Below, piece by piece: positions 17,854 through 29,212 of a DNA stretch of 64,000 nucleotides. Source of the stretch: Thiocapsa marina 5811. Lineage in GTDB: Bacteria > Pseudomonadota > Gammaproteobacteria > Chromatiales > Chromatiaceae. A program made the translations under genes and the position numbers. The DNA lies in NCBI RefSeq assembly GCF_000223985.1, contig NZ_AFWV01000003.1, positions 248,001 through 312,000 of the forward strand. The letters run 5' to 3'. The notes beneath the pieces were generated by a model. That model had not been told where the DNA came from. It saw nothing but the letters and a program-made list of their open reading frames with translations, and did not search any database. Numbering within the stretch: position 1 is the stretch's first letter; each line of letters begins with the position of its first letter.

Positions 17854-18211
17854 CGATCGATCCTCGCGAATCCTCATGGATCGGGCCGGGGTTCGCCGTC
17901 AATGGGAGTTGGAGTTCCGAGAACAGTGTACTCAATTCCCTCGGCAAGATGCCTGATCGGGTGGAGCGCGAAGAGAGTCTTCAGCTCCGGTGACAATTCG
18001 CACAAGTACGGCGGGCCCGACGCTGATCCAAGTACGCCGACTCCGGAACCCGACTAGGCGGCTGAAGGCGGCTCGGCATGCCGAAATCCCAGACCCGGAT
18101 TTGCCTACCGAAGCCCTGGCCAGCGCCTGTTTTCTCCGAGGGAGAGTCCGCCGTTGCGATCCCCATGTGCCTGGGCTAAGCTAAGTAAGTCCGGTTGATT
18201 GGAGAGACACG
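17854..18211. other. 358-base gap without a gene
   Basis: This is the divergent intergenic region between the leftward thaumatin-like gene and the rightward toxin-antitoxin pair. It must carry both promoters, but none was clear enough to mark. No repeat family was found in it. Confidence 0.4.
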
Positions 18212-18460
18212 ATGATGGCGGTGAACATGCACGACGCGAAGACCAACCTGTCCCGCCTGGTCGAGCAGGCTGCCCGCGGCGAGCCCTTCGTTATCGCCCG
18301 CGCCGGCAAACCGCTCGTCAAGGTGGTCCCGCTGGATACGCCGGAGCCGAAGCAATGCCGGAGGCTCGGCTTCCTGCGCGGGGAGATCGAGGTCCCCGAC
18401 GACTTCGATCGGATGCGCGTTGACGAGATCGCAGCGCTGTTCAGCGGCGGCGACGCATGA
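18212..18460 (+). CDS. Antitoxin of the Phd/YefM type
   Basis: An 82-residue protein starting with the family pattern VNMHDAKTNLSRLVEQAARGEPFVIARAGKPLVKVVP, a DNA-binding strand-helix unit. The C-terminal tail (EVPDDFDRM onwards) is the part that wraps the toxin. Its stop overlaps the toxin start by 4 bases (ATGA). It would repress its own promoter and neutralise the PIN toxin. A GGAG lies about nine bases before the ATG. Confidence 0.88.
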   Translation: MMAVNMHDAKTNLSRLVEQAARGEPFVIARAGKPLVKVVPLDTPEPKQCRRLGFLRGEIEVPDDFDRMRVDEIAALFSGGDA

Positions 18461-18843
18461 AACTGCTGCTCGACACCCATCTGCTGCTCTGGGCCGCCGG
18501 TTGGCCTGAGCGCTTGCCCGACATCGCGCGCGCCATGCTCGACAACGACGAGCACACGCCGATGTTCAGCCCCGCGAGCCTATGGGAGGTTGCAATCAAG
18601 CGCGGTTTGGGACGGCCGGATTTCCGCGTCGATCCGGGACTGTTGCGCCGAGGGCTAGTGGACAATGGCTGGTTGGAGCTGCCGATCGACGGCCGGCACG
18701 CAGTTGCCGTCGCCGGACTGGAGCCGATCCATAAGGACCCCTTTGACCGGATCTTGGTGGCTCAGGCGTTGGTCGAGGGGATTTTGCTGTTGACGTCCGA
18801 TCCCGTCGTCGGGCGCTATACGGGACCGATCCGAGTGGTCTGA
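18457..18843 (+). CDS. vapC: PIN-domain toxin (VapC-type)
   Basis: A 128-residue PIN-domain ribonuclease. Acidic metal ligands appear as D6 (LLLDTHLLLW), E44 (SLWEVAIK), an aspartate in HKDPFDRILVAQA and one in LLTSDP. This is the VapC sub-type usually paired with Phd-like antitoxins, and it cleaves RNA when unopposed. It overlaps the antitoxin gene by 4 bases, so translation is coupled. All catalytic positions look intact. Confidence 0.9.
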   Translation: MKLLLDTHLLLWAAGWPERLPDIARAMLDNDEHTPMFSPASLWEVAIKRGLGRPDFRVDPGLLRRGLVDNGWLELPIDGRHAVAVAGLEPIHKDPFDRILVAQALVEGILLLTSDPVVGRYTGPIRVV

Positions 18844-19009
18844 TCCGAAAGGAAAGCGATCAGGCTCAAGGACTTCTATTCTTTCCGACCGGCGCCGAGG
18901 TTCGCGCGAAGACCGAAAAATGGTCTAACACCGCCACGGTTGGGCACATTCAGGAGCATCGGGCAGCGCCCAAAAAATCTGAATTGTCACGGCCGGTTGA
19001 AAATCAATG

Positions 19010-19099
19010 TGGCGGAGAGGGTGGGATTCGAACCCACGGAAGGCTTGCGCCTTCTCTTGATTTCGAGTCAAGCCCGTTCGGCCACTCCGGCACCTCTCC
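19010..19099 (-). tRNA. tRNA-Ser (CGA)
   Basis: The acceptor stem GGAGAGG pairs with CCTCTCC, and CCA is encoded. The anticodon arm is CTTGA-CTCGAAA-TCAAG with anticodon CGA, reading UCG. A long variable arm (GAAGGC...GCCTTC) is as expected for a serine tRNA, and the T arm GTGGGTTCGAATCCCAC is intact. Length is 90 bases with CCA. Confidence 0.97.
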
Positions 19100-19161
19100 G
19101 AGATTGTCTGTCGTGCGAATTGCTCGCTTTCGACAAGCTGGTAAGTGTAAGTCGCGGAACC

Positions 19162-19852
<691 letters not shown>

Positions 19853-19932
19853 TCCCCCACAAGTGGGTGGTTTAAGGTGCGACGCGCTAAGCGGGCCAAT
19901 CTTGTTCGGCTACGGCCTTTCGCGCCGCGCGG

Positions 19933-21507
19933 TTACTCCCACTCGATCGTCCCCGGCGGTTTGCCGGTGATGTCGTAGACGACACGGGAGACGCCGGGCA
20001 CCTCGTTGACGATACGCCGGCACACCAGATCCAGGAAATCGTAGGGGATGTGGGCCCAGCGCGCGGTCATGAAGTCGAGTGTCTCCACCGCACGCAACGC
20101 GATGACGTGCGCGTACTGGCGGTTGTCGCCGACGACGCCGACGGAGCGCACCGGCAGGAAGACGGCGAAGGCCTGTGAGACCTGATCGTAGAGGTCGGCG
20201 CGGCGCAGCTCTTCGATGAAGATTTGGTCGGCCTGGCGCAGTGTAACGGCGTCGTCCTTTTGGACCTCGCCCAGGATGCGTACGCCGAGGCCGGGCCCGG
20301 GGAAGGGGTGACGATAGACCATCTCGGAGGGCAGGCCGAGCTCGATGCCGATCTTGCGGACCTCGTCCTTGAAGAGCTCGCGCAGGGGCTCGACCAGCTT
20401 GAGGTTCATCTCCTCGGGCAGGCCACCCACGTTGTGGTGTGACTTGATGACGGTGGCCTTGCCCGACTTGGCCCCGGCGGATTCGATCACGTCCGGGTAG
20501 ATGGTGCCCTGTGCGAGCCACTGGACGTTGTCGAGCTTGCTCGCTTCGTCGTCGAACACCTCGATGAAGGTGTTGCCGATGATCTTGCGCTTCTGCTCCG
20601 GATCGGTCACGCCCTTGAGACGACCGAGGAAACGGTCTTCGGCATCGACCCGGATCACCCGCACGCCCATGTGGCGCGCGAAGGTGCTCATGACCTGATC
20701 GCCCTCGCCGAGGCGCAGCAGTCCGTTGTCGACGAAGACGCAGGTCAGCTGGCTGCCGATCGCGCGATGCAGCAGTGCGGCGACGACGCTGGAGTCTACG
20801 CCGCCCGAGAGTCCGAGCAGGACGGCATCGCTGCCGACCTGATCGCGGACCTTGGCGATGCTGTCATCGATGATGTTGCCGGGGGTCCAGAGACGCCCGC
20901 AGCCGCAGATCTCGTGGATGAATCGCCCGATGATCCGTTGGCCTTGGCGGGTGTGTGTGACCTCCGGATGGAACTGCACGCCGTAGAAGCGGCGCTCCTC
21001 GTCGGCGATGCCGGCCAGCGGTGCATTGGCGGTTTCGGCGATGACCTGGAAGCCCGCCGGCAGGGCCTCGACCCGGTCGCCGTGGCTCATCCAGACATCC
21101 AGCAGGCCGTAACCTTCCGGGCTGGTGTGATCCTCGATATCGCGCAGCAGGCGCGAGTGCCCACGCGCGCGCACCTGCGCATAGCCGTACTCGCGATGTG
21201 CCGCCGGCGCGACGCTGCCCCCGAGCTGTGCGGCCATCGTCTGCATGCCGTAACAGATGCCCAGGACGGGCACGCCCAGATCGAACACCAGCGGATCCGC
21301 GCGAGGCGTCTCGTCCTCATGGACGGACTGGTGACCGCCGGACAGGATCACGCCGCTCGGTGCGAACTCCCGGATCGCCGACGCACCCATGTCATGCGGG
21401 TGCAGCTCGCAGTAAACCCCCGCCTCGCGCACCCGCCGCGCGATCAGTTGTGTGTACTGAGACCCGAAGTCGAGGATCAGGATGCGGTCGGCGTGGATAT
21501 TGGTCAT
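19933..21507 (-). CDS. guaA: GMP synthase (glutamine-hydrolysing)
   Basis: A 524-residue, two-domain enzyme that aminates XMP to GMP. The N-terminal class I glutamine amidotransferase domain has the nucleophile C85 in GICYGMQ. The ATP pyrophosphatase domain carries the PP-loop LSGGVDSSV, and the C-terminal dimerisation domain ends with GTIEWE. It is the second gene of a guaB-guaA operon, with 159 bases between the two that contain a strong hairpin. The start at 21507 matches the family N-terminus ([12 protein letters not shown]). Confidence 0.97.
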   Translation of the reverse strand: MTNIHADRILILDFGSQYTQLIARRVREAGVYCELHPHDMGASAIREFAPSGVILSGGHQSVHEDETPRADPLVFDLGVPVLGICYGMQTMAAQLGGSVAPAAHREYGYAQVRARGHSRLLRDIEDHTSPEGYGLLDVWMSHGDRVEALPAGFQVIAETANAPLAGIADEERRFYGVQFHPEVTHTRQGQRIIGRFIHEICGCGRLWTPGNIIDDSIAKVRDQVGSDAVLLGLSGGVDSSVVAALLHRAIGSQLTCVFVDNGLLRLGEGDQVMSTFARHMGVRVIRVDAEDRFLGRLKGVTDPEQKRKIIGNTFIEVFDDEASKLDNVQWLAQGTIYPDVIESAGAKSGKATVIKSHHNVGGLPEEMNLKLVEPLRELFKDEVRKIGIELGLPSEMVYRHPFPGPGLGVRILGEVQKDDAVTLRQADQIFIEELRRADLYDQVSQAFAVFLPVRSVGVVGDNRQYAHVIALRAVETLDFMTARWAHIPYDFLDLVCRRIVNEVPGVSRVVYDITGKPPGTIEWE

Positions 21508-21624
21508 GGCGTGATGATGGTTCCGGGCGACGAGCGGGGGAAGAAGGCGGGAAAAACAGCGATCCGCGCAACGGCAGAACGCCAGGAAAGCAGAAAAACT
21601 TTAATTAACTAAGCATCTTGATTT

Positions 21625-21663
21625 CTTGCGCCGGATTGTGCCCCAAGCACAATCCGGCGCAAG
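21625..21663 (-). promoter_or_regulatory. Perfect 16-bp hairpin in the guaB-guaA spacer
   Basis: The arms 21625-21640 and 21648-21663 are exact reverse complements around a 7-base loop. The hairpin begins 3 bases after the guaB stop codon on the transcribed strand. No U-run follows, so it may be a processing or stability element, or a partial terminator that sets guaA below guaB, rather than a simple terminator. Confidence 0.7.
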
Positions 21664-21666
21664 ACA

Positions 21667-23133
21667 TCAATTGTCGATCCGGTAGTTCGGCGCTTCTTTC
21701 GTAATCTGCACATCATGGACATGCGACTCGCGCATTCCGGCTGCGCTCACGCGCACGAACTGCGGCTTGGTGCGCATCTCCTCGATCGTCGCGCAGCCGG
21801 TGTAGCCCATGCTCGACCCCAAGCCGCCGACCAACTGATGGATGACGTTCAGCACACTGCCCTTGTAGGGCACGCGGCCCTCGATGCCCTCCGGGACCAG
21901 CTTTTCCTTCTCGGTGTCTTCCTGGAAATAGCGATCGCTCGAGCCTTCCGACGAGCCCATGGCACCGAGCGAGCCCATCCCGCGGTAGGACTTGTAGGAG
22001 CGTCCCTGGTAGATCTCGACATCTCCCGGTGCCTCGTCGGTGCCGGCGAAAAGTCCGCCGATCATGACGCTGTTGGCGCCGGCGGCGATGACCTTGGCGA
22101 CGTCTCCGGAGAAGCGCAGACCGCCGTCGGCGATGAGCGGGACACCCGTTCCCTCCAGTGCCTCGGTGACGTTCGCGACCGCCGTGATCTGGGGGACGCC
22201 GACGCCGGCCACGATGCGGGTGGTGCAGATGGAGCCGGGCCCGATCCCGACCTTCACCGCATCGGCGCCTGCGTCGACCAGCGCGCGGGCTGCATCCGCG
22301 GTGGCGATGTTGCCGCCGATGACCTGGACCTCGGGGTAGCGGACCTTGACCCACTCGACGCGATCCAGCACGCCTTGCGAGTGCCCGTGTGCCGTATCGA
22401 CCACGATCACGTCCACCCCGGCCTCGACCAGGGCAGCGACGCGCTCGTCCGTTCCCTTGCCGACGCTGACGGCCGCACCGCAGCGCAACCGCTCCTGGGC
22501 GTCGCGCGAGGCCTTCGGGAAGTCCTTCGCCTTCTGAATGTCCTTGACCGTGATGAGGCCGCGCAGCTCGAACCGATCGTTGATCACCAGCACCTTCTCG
22601 ATGCGGTGCTCGTGAAGGAGTCGCACGACATCCTCGCGGCTTGCCCCTTCGCGCACCGTCACCAGGCGTTCCTGCGGGGTCATGATGGTCGAGACCGGCT
22701 CGGACATGCGGGTCTCGAAACGCAGATCCCGTCCGGTGACGATGCCGACGAGCAGGCCGTTCTCCGTCACCGGCACGCCCGAGATCTTGTGCGAGTGGGT
22801 GAGCTGCAGCACCTCGCCGATGCTGGTCTGCGGCCCGACCGTAATCGGATTGCGGATGATGCCGCTCTCGTAGCGCTTGACCGCCATGACCTCGCGGGCC
22901 TGGCGCTCGGCGTTCATGTTCTTGTGGATGATGCCGATGCCGCCTTCCAGCGCCATCGCGATCGCCAGACGGGCCTCCGTGACCGTGTCCATCGCGGCCG
23001 AGACAAGGGGAATCTTCAACGCGATGCCGCGGGTCAGCCGGGTCTGAAAATCGACCTCGTTCGGGAGCACCCGCGAGTGCGCCGGGACAAGCAGGACGTC
23101 GTCGAAGGTGAGTGCTTCCTGGATCAGGCGCAT
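21667..23133 (-). CDS. guaB: IMP dehydrogenase
   Basis: A 488-residue enzyme that oxidises IMP to XMP, the committed step of GMP synthesis. The catalytic cysteine is C303 in GPGSICTTR. Two CBS domains are inserted at about residues 95-205, and the flap region ([18 protein letters not shown]) is present. The frame is open far upstream antisense to xseA, but ATG 23133 has CGGAG six bases before it and gives the exact family start ([15 protein letters not shown]). It is divergent from xseA, so the 123 bases between them hold both promoters. Confidence 0.97.
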   Translation of the reverse strand: MRLIQEALTFDDVLLVPAHSRVLPNEVDFQTRLTRGIALKIPLVSAAMDTVTEARLAIAMALEGGIGIIHKNMNAERQAREVMAVKRYESGIIRNPITVGPQTSIGEVLQLTHSHKISGVPVTENGLLVGIVTGRDLRFETRMSEPVSTIMTPQERLVTVREGASREDVVRLLHEHRIEKVLVINDRFELRGLITVKDIQKAKDFPKASRDAQERLRCGAAVSVGKGTDERVAALVEAGVDVIVVDTAHGHSQGVLDRVEWVKVRYPEVQVIGGNIATADAARALVDAGADAVKVGIGPGSICTTRIVAGVGVPQITAVANVTEALEGTGVPLIADGGLRFSGDVAKVIAAGANSVMIGGLFAGTDEAPGDVEIYQGRSYKSYRGMGSLGAMGSSEGSSDRYFQEDTEKEKLVPEGIEGRVPYKGSVLNVIHQLVGGLGSSMGYTGCATIEEMRTKPQFVRVSAAGMRESHVHDVQITKEAPNYRIDN

Positions 23134-23256
23134 GGGAGACTCCGCAATCAGTGACCAGAACAGGAAAGTAACCCGAAAGTATAGAATTTCAACGGGCGCA
23201 GGTAAACTCCGTGTCCGTCCTCGGTCTCTTGAAGCCTTTGCTTGCGAATCTTGCCC

Positions 23257-24627
23257 ATGCCGCTCGAACGACCTGTCCGTGCCCTCGACGACGACCGCGA
23301 CATCTACAGCGTGTCCCGACTGGCGAGCGAGGTGCGCGCCGTGCTCGACGGGAGCTTCCCGGTGCTCTGGGTACAGGGCGAGATCTCGAATTTGGCCCAG
23401 CCGGCATCCGGGCACATCTATTTCACGCTCAAGGACGCGGGGGCGCAGGTTCGATGTGCCATGTTTCGGCCCAAGCGGGTGCTCTTGAATTTTCGCCCGA
23501 CCAACGGTCAAGAGGTGCTGGTCCGCGGTCGCGCGACGCTCTTCGAGCCGCGCGGCGACTTCCAGTTGATCATCGACCACATGGAGCCTGGCGGCGAGGG
23601 TGCGCTCCGGCTCGAGTTCGAGCGCCTGAAGCGCAAGCTGGCCGCTGAAGGTCTCTTCGACGAGGCCGCCAAGCGGCCGATTCCGGGCTTTCCGCGACAG
23701 GTCGGTCTGATCACCTCGCCCAGCGGTGCTGCCGTGCGTGATCTGTTGGCCGTCCTGAAACGGCGGTTCGCGGCCTTGCCGGTGGTGATCTATCCGGCTC
23801 AGGTTCAAGGCGAGGCAGCCCCGGCGTCGCTCCGCGCCGCGTTGGCGGCGGCCAACGCCCGTGCCGAGTGCGATGTGCTCATCCTGGCTCGTGGCGGGGG
23901 CTCGCTCGAAGACCTGCATGCCTTCAACGACGAGGGCCTGGCGCGGGCGATTCGCGCCTCGGCCATCCCGGTCGTCACCGGGGTCGGGCACGAGAGCGAC
24001 GTCAGCATCGCCGATCTGGTCGCCGACCGACGCGGGGCGACCCCCTCGGCGGCAGCCGAGCTTGTGGCGCCCTCGGGCGATCATCTGCGCCATCGTCTCG
24101 TCGCCTTGAGCCGGCGGCTGGACGCGGCCCACGCGCGTCATCGCCTCGCCGCCCGCCAGCGACTGAACGCCGTGGCGCGTCACCTGGCGTTGCTCCATCC
24201 CTCCGCGCGACTGCAACAGCGCGCTCAGCGGCTCGACCAGCTCGAGCAGCGTCTGGTCTCGCTGCTGTCGAATCGGTTGGCGCAGGCGCAGTCGCGGCTG
24301 CGTCCGGCGGCGGCGCGCCTGATTTTCGCATCGCCGGGGCGACAATTGGCGGGGCTCGGAGTCAGGGTCGCTGCGCTCGCCGAGCGCCTCGCTCGCGCCC
24401 GCGTCCGGCTCGCCGAGACCCGGCGCGAGCGGTTGATGCGCGCGGTCGCCGGCCTGGAGGCCCGCAGCCCCTTGGCCACGCTCGCCCGCGGCTACGCCAT
24501 CGTGACGCGCCTGCCCGATGGCGCGATCGTTCGCACGCCGGAGCAGGCGCCGGAGGGCACGCGGATCGAGGCACGGCTCGCGCGGGGACGCTTGATCGCG
24601 GTCGTCGAGTCCGACAGCAGCACTTGA
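23257..24627 (+). CDS. xseA: Exodeoxyribonuclease VII large subunit
   Basis: A 456-residue large subunit of exonuclease VII. An N-terminal OB fold ([25 protein letters not shown]) is followed by the catalytic domain with [24 protein letters not shown] and [19 protein letters not shown] long coiled-coil region (about 280-400) binds the small subunits, and the C-terminal LARGYAIV motif is present. The small subunit gene xseB is not in the window. An in-frame TTG 15 bases upstream is possible; ATG 23257 is taken. Confidence 0.95.
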   Translation: MPLERPVRALDDDRDIYSVSRLASEVRAVLDGSFPVLWVQGEISNLAQPASGHIYFTLKDAGAQVRCAMFRPKRVLLNFRPTNGQEVLVRGRATLFEPRGDFQLIIDHMEPGGEGALRLEFERLKRKLAAEGLFDEAAKRPIPGFPRQVGLITSPSGAAVRDLLAVLKRRFAALPVVIYPAQVQGEAAPASLRAALAAANARAECDVLILARGGGSLEDLHAFNDEGLARAIRASAIPVVTGVGHESDVSIADLVADRRGATPSAAAELVAPSGDHLRHRLVALSRRLDAAHARHRLAARQRLNAVARHLALLHPSARLQQRAQRLDQLEQRLVSLLSNRLAQAQSRLRPAAARLIFASPGRQLAGLGVRVAALAERLARARVRLAETRRERLMRAVAGLEARSPLATLARGYAIVTRLPDGAIVRTPEQAPEGTRIEARLARGRLIAVVESDSST

Positions 24628-24762
24628 TCGAGGCGCCCGACTGCGTTGCAACGCGTTGTCGTAGAACCACTACGACGCCTCGTCGCGCCTTGCCGGACAC
24701 CACGCGGGACGCACTCCAGGGGCCGTTCAACTGCCGGATCTAGGCTAAGGGATTCGAAGAGC

Positions 24763-24802
24763 CTAAACCGCGCCCGGCGCGGTGTGCGATGTTTTTGGAT
24801 GG
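24763..24802 (-). repeat. Half copy of the TAAACCGCG element, B sub-family (B3)
   Basis: CCTAAACCGCGCCCGGCGCG followed by GTGTGCGATGTTTTT matches the signature end of the B copies. No opposite end was found. It lies in the 293-base gap between xseA and the GGDEF-EAL gene. Confidence 0.65.
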
Positions 24803-24920
24803 AAACCTCGGAGCGCCGTTCGCTTCCTCGCCAACGAACCCCTTCAGGCCGTACTCTTGTCGGTGGAGACGATTGGACTTCCTACTCGTCGGACGTGCCG
24901 ATAGCGAGAGAAGGGCCGCG

Positions 24921-27900
24921 ATGACCATTCAGAGCACCCACGAGCATCCCCCCGGCAATCGAATGCGTGCTCGGACACCCCGAACCCCCGAGCCTCAAGC
25001 CGAGTCGATAAACCAAGCAGAGAGGATAGGTCGTCAGCTCGTTCAACTCCTGTCTCTTTCGACCGTCGGCTTGGGCCTGGTCGCCGGGGTGTCATGGTGG
25101 TTCGATGGTTGGCACGTCCTGGCGTTCGGCGCAAGCAATGTCCCGATGGCGCCGTCGACGGCATTTCTGTTCGTCCTGTTGGGGATGTTGCTCTTCACCT
25201 CCAGTCGCTGGCCGTTTTCACGGGTCGTTCGCCTTTTCAACATCGGCGGTCTGGCGATCGTCGCTGTTCTCAGCTTGCTCTCGGCCTCGCAGATCATCGG
25301 CGGCCATACCCTCTTCGAGCAGTGGATCGTCGGAGACATCTCGACGTCCACCGGGATCCCGGTCGGGCGGATGTCCCCCCTGACGGCTGTGGCGTTTCTG
25401 TTTGCGAGCGTCGCACTCTTCTGCCGGTGGTCGACGTTCAACCGCCATCCGGTTTGCCTCTTCACCTCGGCGGTACTGTCCTGGGGCATTTTCGTGATCA
25501 GCGAGGTGACGCTCACCGGATACGTCTCGGGTCTGCCACCGGTCTTGGGCAATTCGACGATTCCCCCGGCGGCGTTGACGGCGTTGGCCTTCATGCTGGC
25601 GAGCGTGGCCATTTTGCTGCCGTCCTTGACGCAGATGAGGCTGTTCCAACCGCCTGCCGATACGCAGGCCCGCGAGACGGTCCGGCGGGTCGTCTTGATT
25701 GCGGTGATCGGCGTTGTGTTTGCCGCCGCTCTGCGTCTGGCCATCGTCGGCGAAGATGGGGGAGACGTCCTTCCATACGTCACCTTTTACCCGGCGGTCC
25801 TGATCATCGCGCTGTCCACCGGGCTCTCGGGTGGTTTGCTGGCAACCCTGCTCGCAGGCATCTATGTCCAGGCCTGGCTGCACGGCGGCGAGCTGACTGC
25901 AACCGAATGGCTCGCCCTGACGGTCTTTTTGATCGGCAGCACACTGACGAGCTTGATCTGCGAAGCGATGCGCCAGAGTCGGGCGGGCGCGAGACGAGCC
26001 GGAATCGAGCTCGAACGTGCGCTCCTCGCGTCGCAGCAGGCCGCAAACGCATTACAGGAGAGCGAGCGGAGGTTTCGATCTGTTTTCGAGCAAGCGGCCG
26101 TGGGGATGGCTCGACTTGCACCGGACGGGACCTGGCTGGACGTCAATGACAAGCTCTGCAGCATCGTTGGTTATACACGAGAGGAGCTCTTGTCGAAATC
26201 GTTCCAAGACACCACTCATCCGGATGACCTGCAGGCCGATCTAGACTACGTCGATCAGCTGCTTCAGGGTAGGATCCGCGCCTATGCAATGGAAAAGCGC
26301 TATTACAAAAAGAGTGGCGATGTCGTCTGGATCAATCTTGCCGTCAGTCTCGAGCGAGACCATAACGGGAACCCCGCCTATTTGATCTCGGTTATCGAAG
26401 ATATCACCGAGCGCGTGGAGCTGCATAACCGCATCGAGAAGATCGCGGCGCATGTCCCCGGCATGATCTATCAGTTTCAACAGTGGCCGGACGGGCACGC
26501 TGTCTTCCCCTATGCCAGCATCGGTATCAGAGACATCTATGGCGTGGAGCCGGACGAGGCCGCGGCTGACGCGACCCCCGTCTTCGACGTGCTGCATCCC
26601 GACGACCGGCCAAGGGTCGAGGCCAAGGTTGCCGAGTCGATGCGTGAGTTGACCACCTGGCGTGACAGCTACCGGATCACCCGTCCCGACGGACGCCTGA
26701 TCTGGGTCGAGGGCGAAGCATCGCCCGAGCCGCAGCCGGACGGCAGTGTCTTGTGGCACGGCTCGATTCGGGATGTCACCGACCGCAAGCAGGCTGAAGA
26801 GAAATTGCGCCTCGCCGCCAGCGTCTTTCAGCACAGCTTCGAGGCGATTCTGATCACGGATGCCGAAAACCGGATCGTCGACACCAATCCGGCGTTCAGC
26901 GCCATCACGGGCTACGAACAGAGCAGTGTTCTTGGCCAGGATCCCAAGATCCTCGCCTCCGGACGGCACGATGAGGCGTTCTTCCGTCAGATGTGGGATG
27001 CGATCACACAGAAGGGGTCTTGGCAGGGCGAGATCTGGAATCGACGCAAGGATGGTGAGCTCTACGCCGAGCTCTTGTCGATCTCGGCGGTCCGCCGTGC
27101 CGACCGCTCGGTCGCAAACTACATTGGGATGTTTTCCGATATCAGCGAGCTCAAGGCCCATGAGGCGGAATTGGATCGTATCGCCAATTACGACCAACTC
27201 ACCGGGCTGCCGAACCGGCGGCTCTTGTTCGATCGAATCGAGCAGGCGAGCGCTCGAGCCCAACGTTCAGGCAGACTCATGGCCGTCTGCTATCTCGACC
27301 TCGATGACTTCAAGCCCATCAACGATCAGTATGGACACGGCGTCGGCGATCAGGTGTTGATCGGCATTGCAGGTCAGCTGCGCAAGGTGCTGCGGGCGCA
27401 GGACACGGTGGCCCGACTCGGCGGTGACGAGTTCGTGATGCTCCTGAATGACCTGACGCGTCTGGAAGACATGCTTGTTCTGCTGGAACGGGTGTTGGCT
27501 GCATGCGGCAGGCCCATCGTCTTGGATGGAGTCACCCACCGTGTCTCCGCCAGCATCGGGGTGACGCTGAGTCCGCCTGATGGTTTGCCCGATGTCGACA
27601 GCGCCGACATCTTGCTGCGCCATGCCGATCAGGCCATGTACCGCGCCAAAGAAGCGGGCAGGAATCGCTATCACTTGTACGACGCCAAACAGGACCGGCA
27701 GCTCCAGGATCGTCGGCTGAAGCTGCAACGTATCAAAGAGGCGCTGGCCGGCGATGAGCTCGTACTCTTCTACCAGCCCAAGGTCGACATGGTCAGCCGC
27801 GAGGTCATCGGCGTCGAGGCGCTGATCCGTTGGCGGCATCCGCAAGAGGGTCTGCTGTTGCCGGGCGCCTTCCTGCCCGTGATCGAAGGCAGCGACCTGG

Positions 27901-28874
27901 AGATCGCCATCGGCGAGTGGGTCATCGCGGCGGCACTGAACCAAGTCGCCATCTGGAAGCGCGGCGGCCTCGATTTGCCGATCAGCGTCAATATCAGCGC
28001 GGGGCATTTGTCGGCGCCGAGCTTCGCTCGGCGTTTGGGGGAGTTGCTTGCCGCGCATCCCGAGTGTGATCCCGGCTGCCTTGAAATGGAGATCCTGGAG
28101 ACGTCGGCCTTGAGCGATATCGTGCAAGCCGGCCAAACCCTGAAGACTTGCCGTGCACTGGGGGTGCGTTTCGCGCTGGATGACTTCGGCACGGGCTACT
28201 CATCGCTCGCCTATTTCCGCCGATTGCCGATCGACGTGCTGAAGGTCGACCAGAGTTTCGTGCGCGATATGCTCGACGATCCGGAGGATATGGATATCGT
28301 CGAGAGTGTCGTCAGACTGGCGCGCGCCTTCAAGCGGGTGGTCATTGCCGAGGGCGTCGAGACACCCGAGCATGGGGCCTTGTTGATCCTGCTTGGTTGC
28401 CCCCTGGGCCAGGGCTTCGGCATTGCCCGTCCGATGCCCGCGGATGCGGTTCCCGCGTGGGTCTCGACTTGGCCCGAGCAGGGCGAGGGCATGGTCGTCG
28501 AGCAGGGCATCGGCAAGGATGACATTCCGCTGATGATGGCCATGCAGAACCACCGACGTTGGGTCGAGACCTTTGTCGAGGCGCTCGAGGACGCGGACAT
28601 CTCGAGACTCGCCGAGATCGAGAGAGAGCCTTGTCGGTTCGGACGCTGGTACCAAGGCAGCGGATCAGCCCACTACGGGACACTCGAGCAGTTCGATGCG
28701 GTCGGTCGCAGTCACGTCGCGGCGCATGAGGTGGCGAGCGCCATCATGGCGATCGCCGAACAGGGCGAGATGGATGCGGCGCGGGCGCAGTTGCCGAGTC
28801 TCTTCAAGGCTCGCGACGAACTGATCGGTCATCTCGAGGGATTCATCGGGAGGCTGAAGACGGCGGGCGACTGA
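24921..28874 (+). CDS. Membrane PAS-GGDEF-EAL protein with C-terminal CZB-like domain
   Basis: A 1317-residue cyclic di-GMP turnover protein. Residues ~30-330 contain about eight or nine hydrophobic membrane segments. Three PAS domains follow (~380-505, 505-625, 631-755), the first beginning ESERRFRSVFEQA. The GGDEF domain has the intact active-site motif RLGGDEF (834-838). The EAL domain has EALIRW (966-968) and DDFGTGYSSL, both consistent with activity. The last ~110 residues resemble the chemoreceptor zinc-binding (CZB) domain: an H..W pair near 1210, CRFGRWY, and HVAAHE. ATG 24921 has AAGGG six bases upstream; the frame upstream of it runs through a repeat. It is a probable bifunctional or phosphodiesterase-type regulator with zinc input. 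It is monocistronic. Confidence 0.9.
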   Translation: MTIQSTHEHPPGNRMRARTPRTPEPQAESINQAERIGRQLVQLLSLSTVGLGLVAGVSWWFDGWHVLAFGASNVPMAPSTAFLFVLLGMLLFTSSRWPFSRVVRLFNIGGLAIVAVLSLLSASQIIGGHTLFEQWIVGDISTSTGIPVGRMSPLTAVAFLFASVALFCRWSTFNRHPVCLFTSAVLSWGIFVISEVTLTGYVSGLPPVLGNSTIPPAALTALAFMLASVAILLPSLTQMRLFQPPADTQARETVRRVVLIAVIGVVFAAALRLAIVGEDGGDVLPYVTFYPAVLIIALSTGLSGGLLATLLAGIYVQAWLHGGELTATEWLALTVFLIGSTLTSLICEAMRQSRAGARRAGIELERALLASQQAANALQESERRFRSVFEQAAVGMARLAPDGTWLDVNDKLCSIVGYTREELLSKSFQDTTHPDDLQADLDYVDQLLQGRIRAYAMEKRYYKKSGDVVWINLAVSLERDHNGNPAYLISVIEDITERVELHNRIEKIAAHVPGMIYQFQQWPDGHAVFPYASIGIRDIYGVEPDEAAADATPVFDVLHPDDRPRVEAKVAESMRELTTWRDSYRITRPDGRLIWVEGEASPEPQPDGSVLWHGSIRDVTDRKQAEEKLRLAASVFQHSFEAILITDAENRIVDTNPAFSAITGYEQSSVLGQDPKILASGRHDEAFFRQMWDAITQKGSWQGEIWNRRKDGELYAELLSISAVRRADRSVANYIGMFSDISELKAHEAELDRIANYDQLTGLPNRRLLFDRIEQASARAQRSGRLMAVCYLDLDDFKPINDQYGHGVGDQVLIGIAGQLRKVLRAQDTVARLGGDEFVMLLNDLTRLEDMLVLLERVLAACGRPIVLDGVTHRVSASIGVTLSPPDGLPDVDSADILLRHADQAMYRAKEAGRNRYHLYDAKQDRQLQDRRLKLQRIKEALAGDELVLFYQPKVDMVSREVIGVEALIRWRHPQEGLLLPGAFLPVIEGSDLEIAIGEWVIAAALNQVAIWKRGGLDLPISVNISAGHLSAPSFARRLGELLAAHPECDPGCLEMEILETSALSDIVQAGQTLKTCRALGVRFALDDFGTGYSSLAYFRRLPIDVLKVDQSFVRDMLDDPEDMDIVESVVRLARAFKRVVIAEGVETPEHGALLILLGCPLGQGFGIARPMPADAVPAWVSTWPEQGEGMVVEQGIGKDDIPLMMAMQNHRRWVETFVEALEDADISRLAEIEREPCRFGRWYQGSGSAHYGTLEQFDAVGRSHVAAHEVASAIMAIAEQGEMDAARAQLPSLFKARDELIGHLEGFIGRLKTAGD

Positions 28875-29212
28875 CCGCTGGCGAGACGACGCGCAGGGCG
28901 AGCCTTGTTGTCGGTCACTGTGTTCCACGAGAATGCCTCAGGGCCATCCGCGCTGACCCTACCGGATCGTCCACCGCTTTTGCGGCTGCCTGCGGTCCAG
29001 CTGGTTTTGGTGGGTTCAGGCGACCCTAGCGGCAGCAACCGACCCATTGCAGCTCCTGGGTATCCGACGGCATGAGTCCGCATTGGAATCGACACCGGAC
29101 ACTCGCAACGTCCACGAGTTACAGATACTGTCTCCAGGGCTCCGCACCCTCAACATCGACGCCGTCCGCTGCGCTTACCAAACCCGATCATGGGGTAGTC
29201 GCTCTGAGTCAA
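28875..29212. other. 338-base gap without a gene
   Basis: This is the convergent region between the GGDEF-EAL gene and the MscS gene. No frame with family similarity, no repeat of the families listed here and no clear terminator hairpin with a U-run was seen. Confidence 0.4.

Noticed and set aside
21667-24651. A 994-codon open frame including guaB
   Set aside because: Only the part from ATG 23133 matches IMP dehydrogenase. The remainder is antisense to xseA and has shadow-frame composition.
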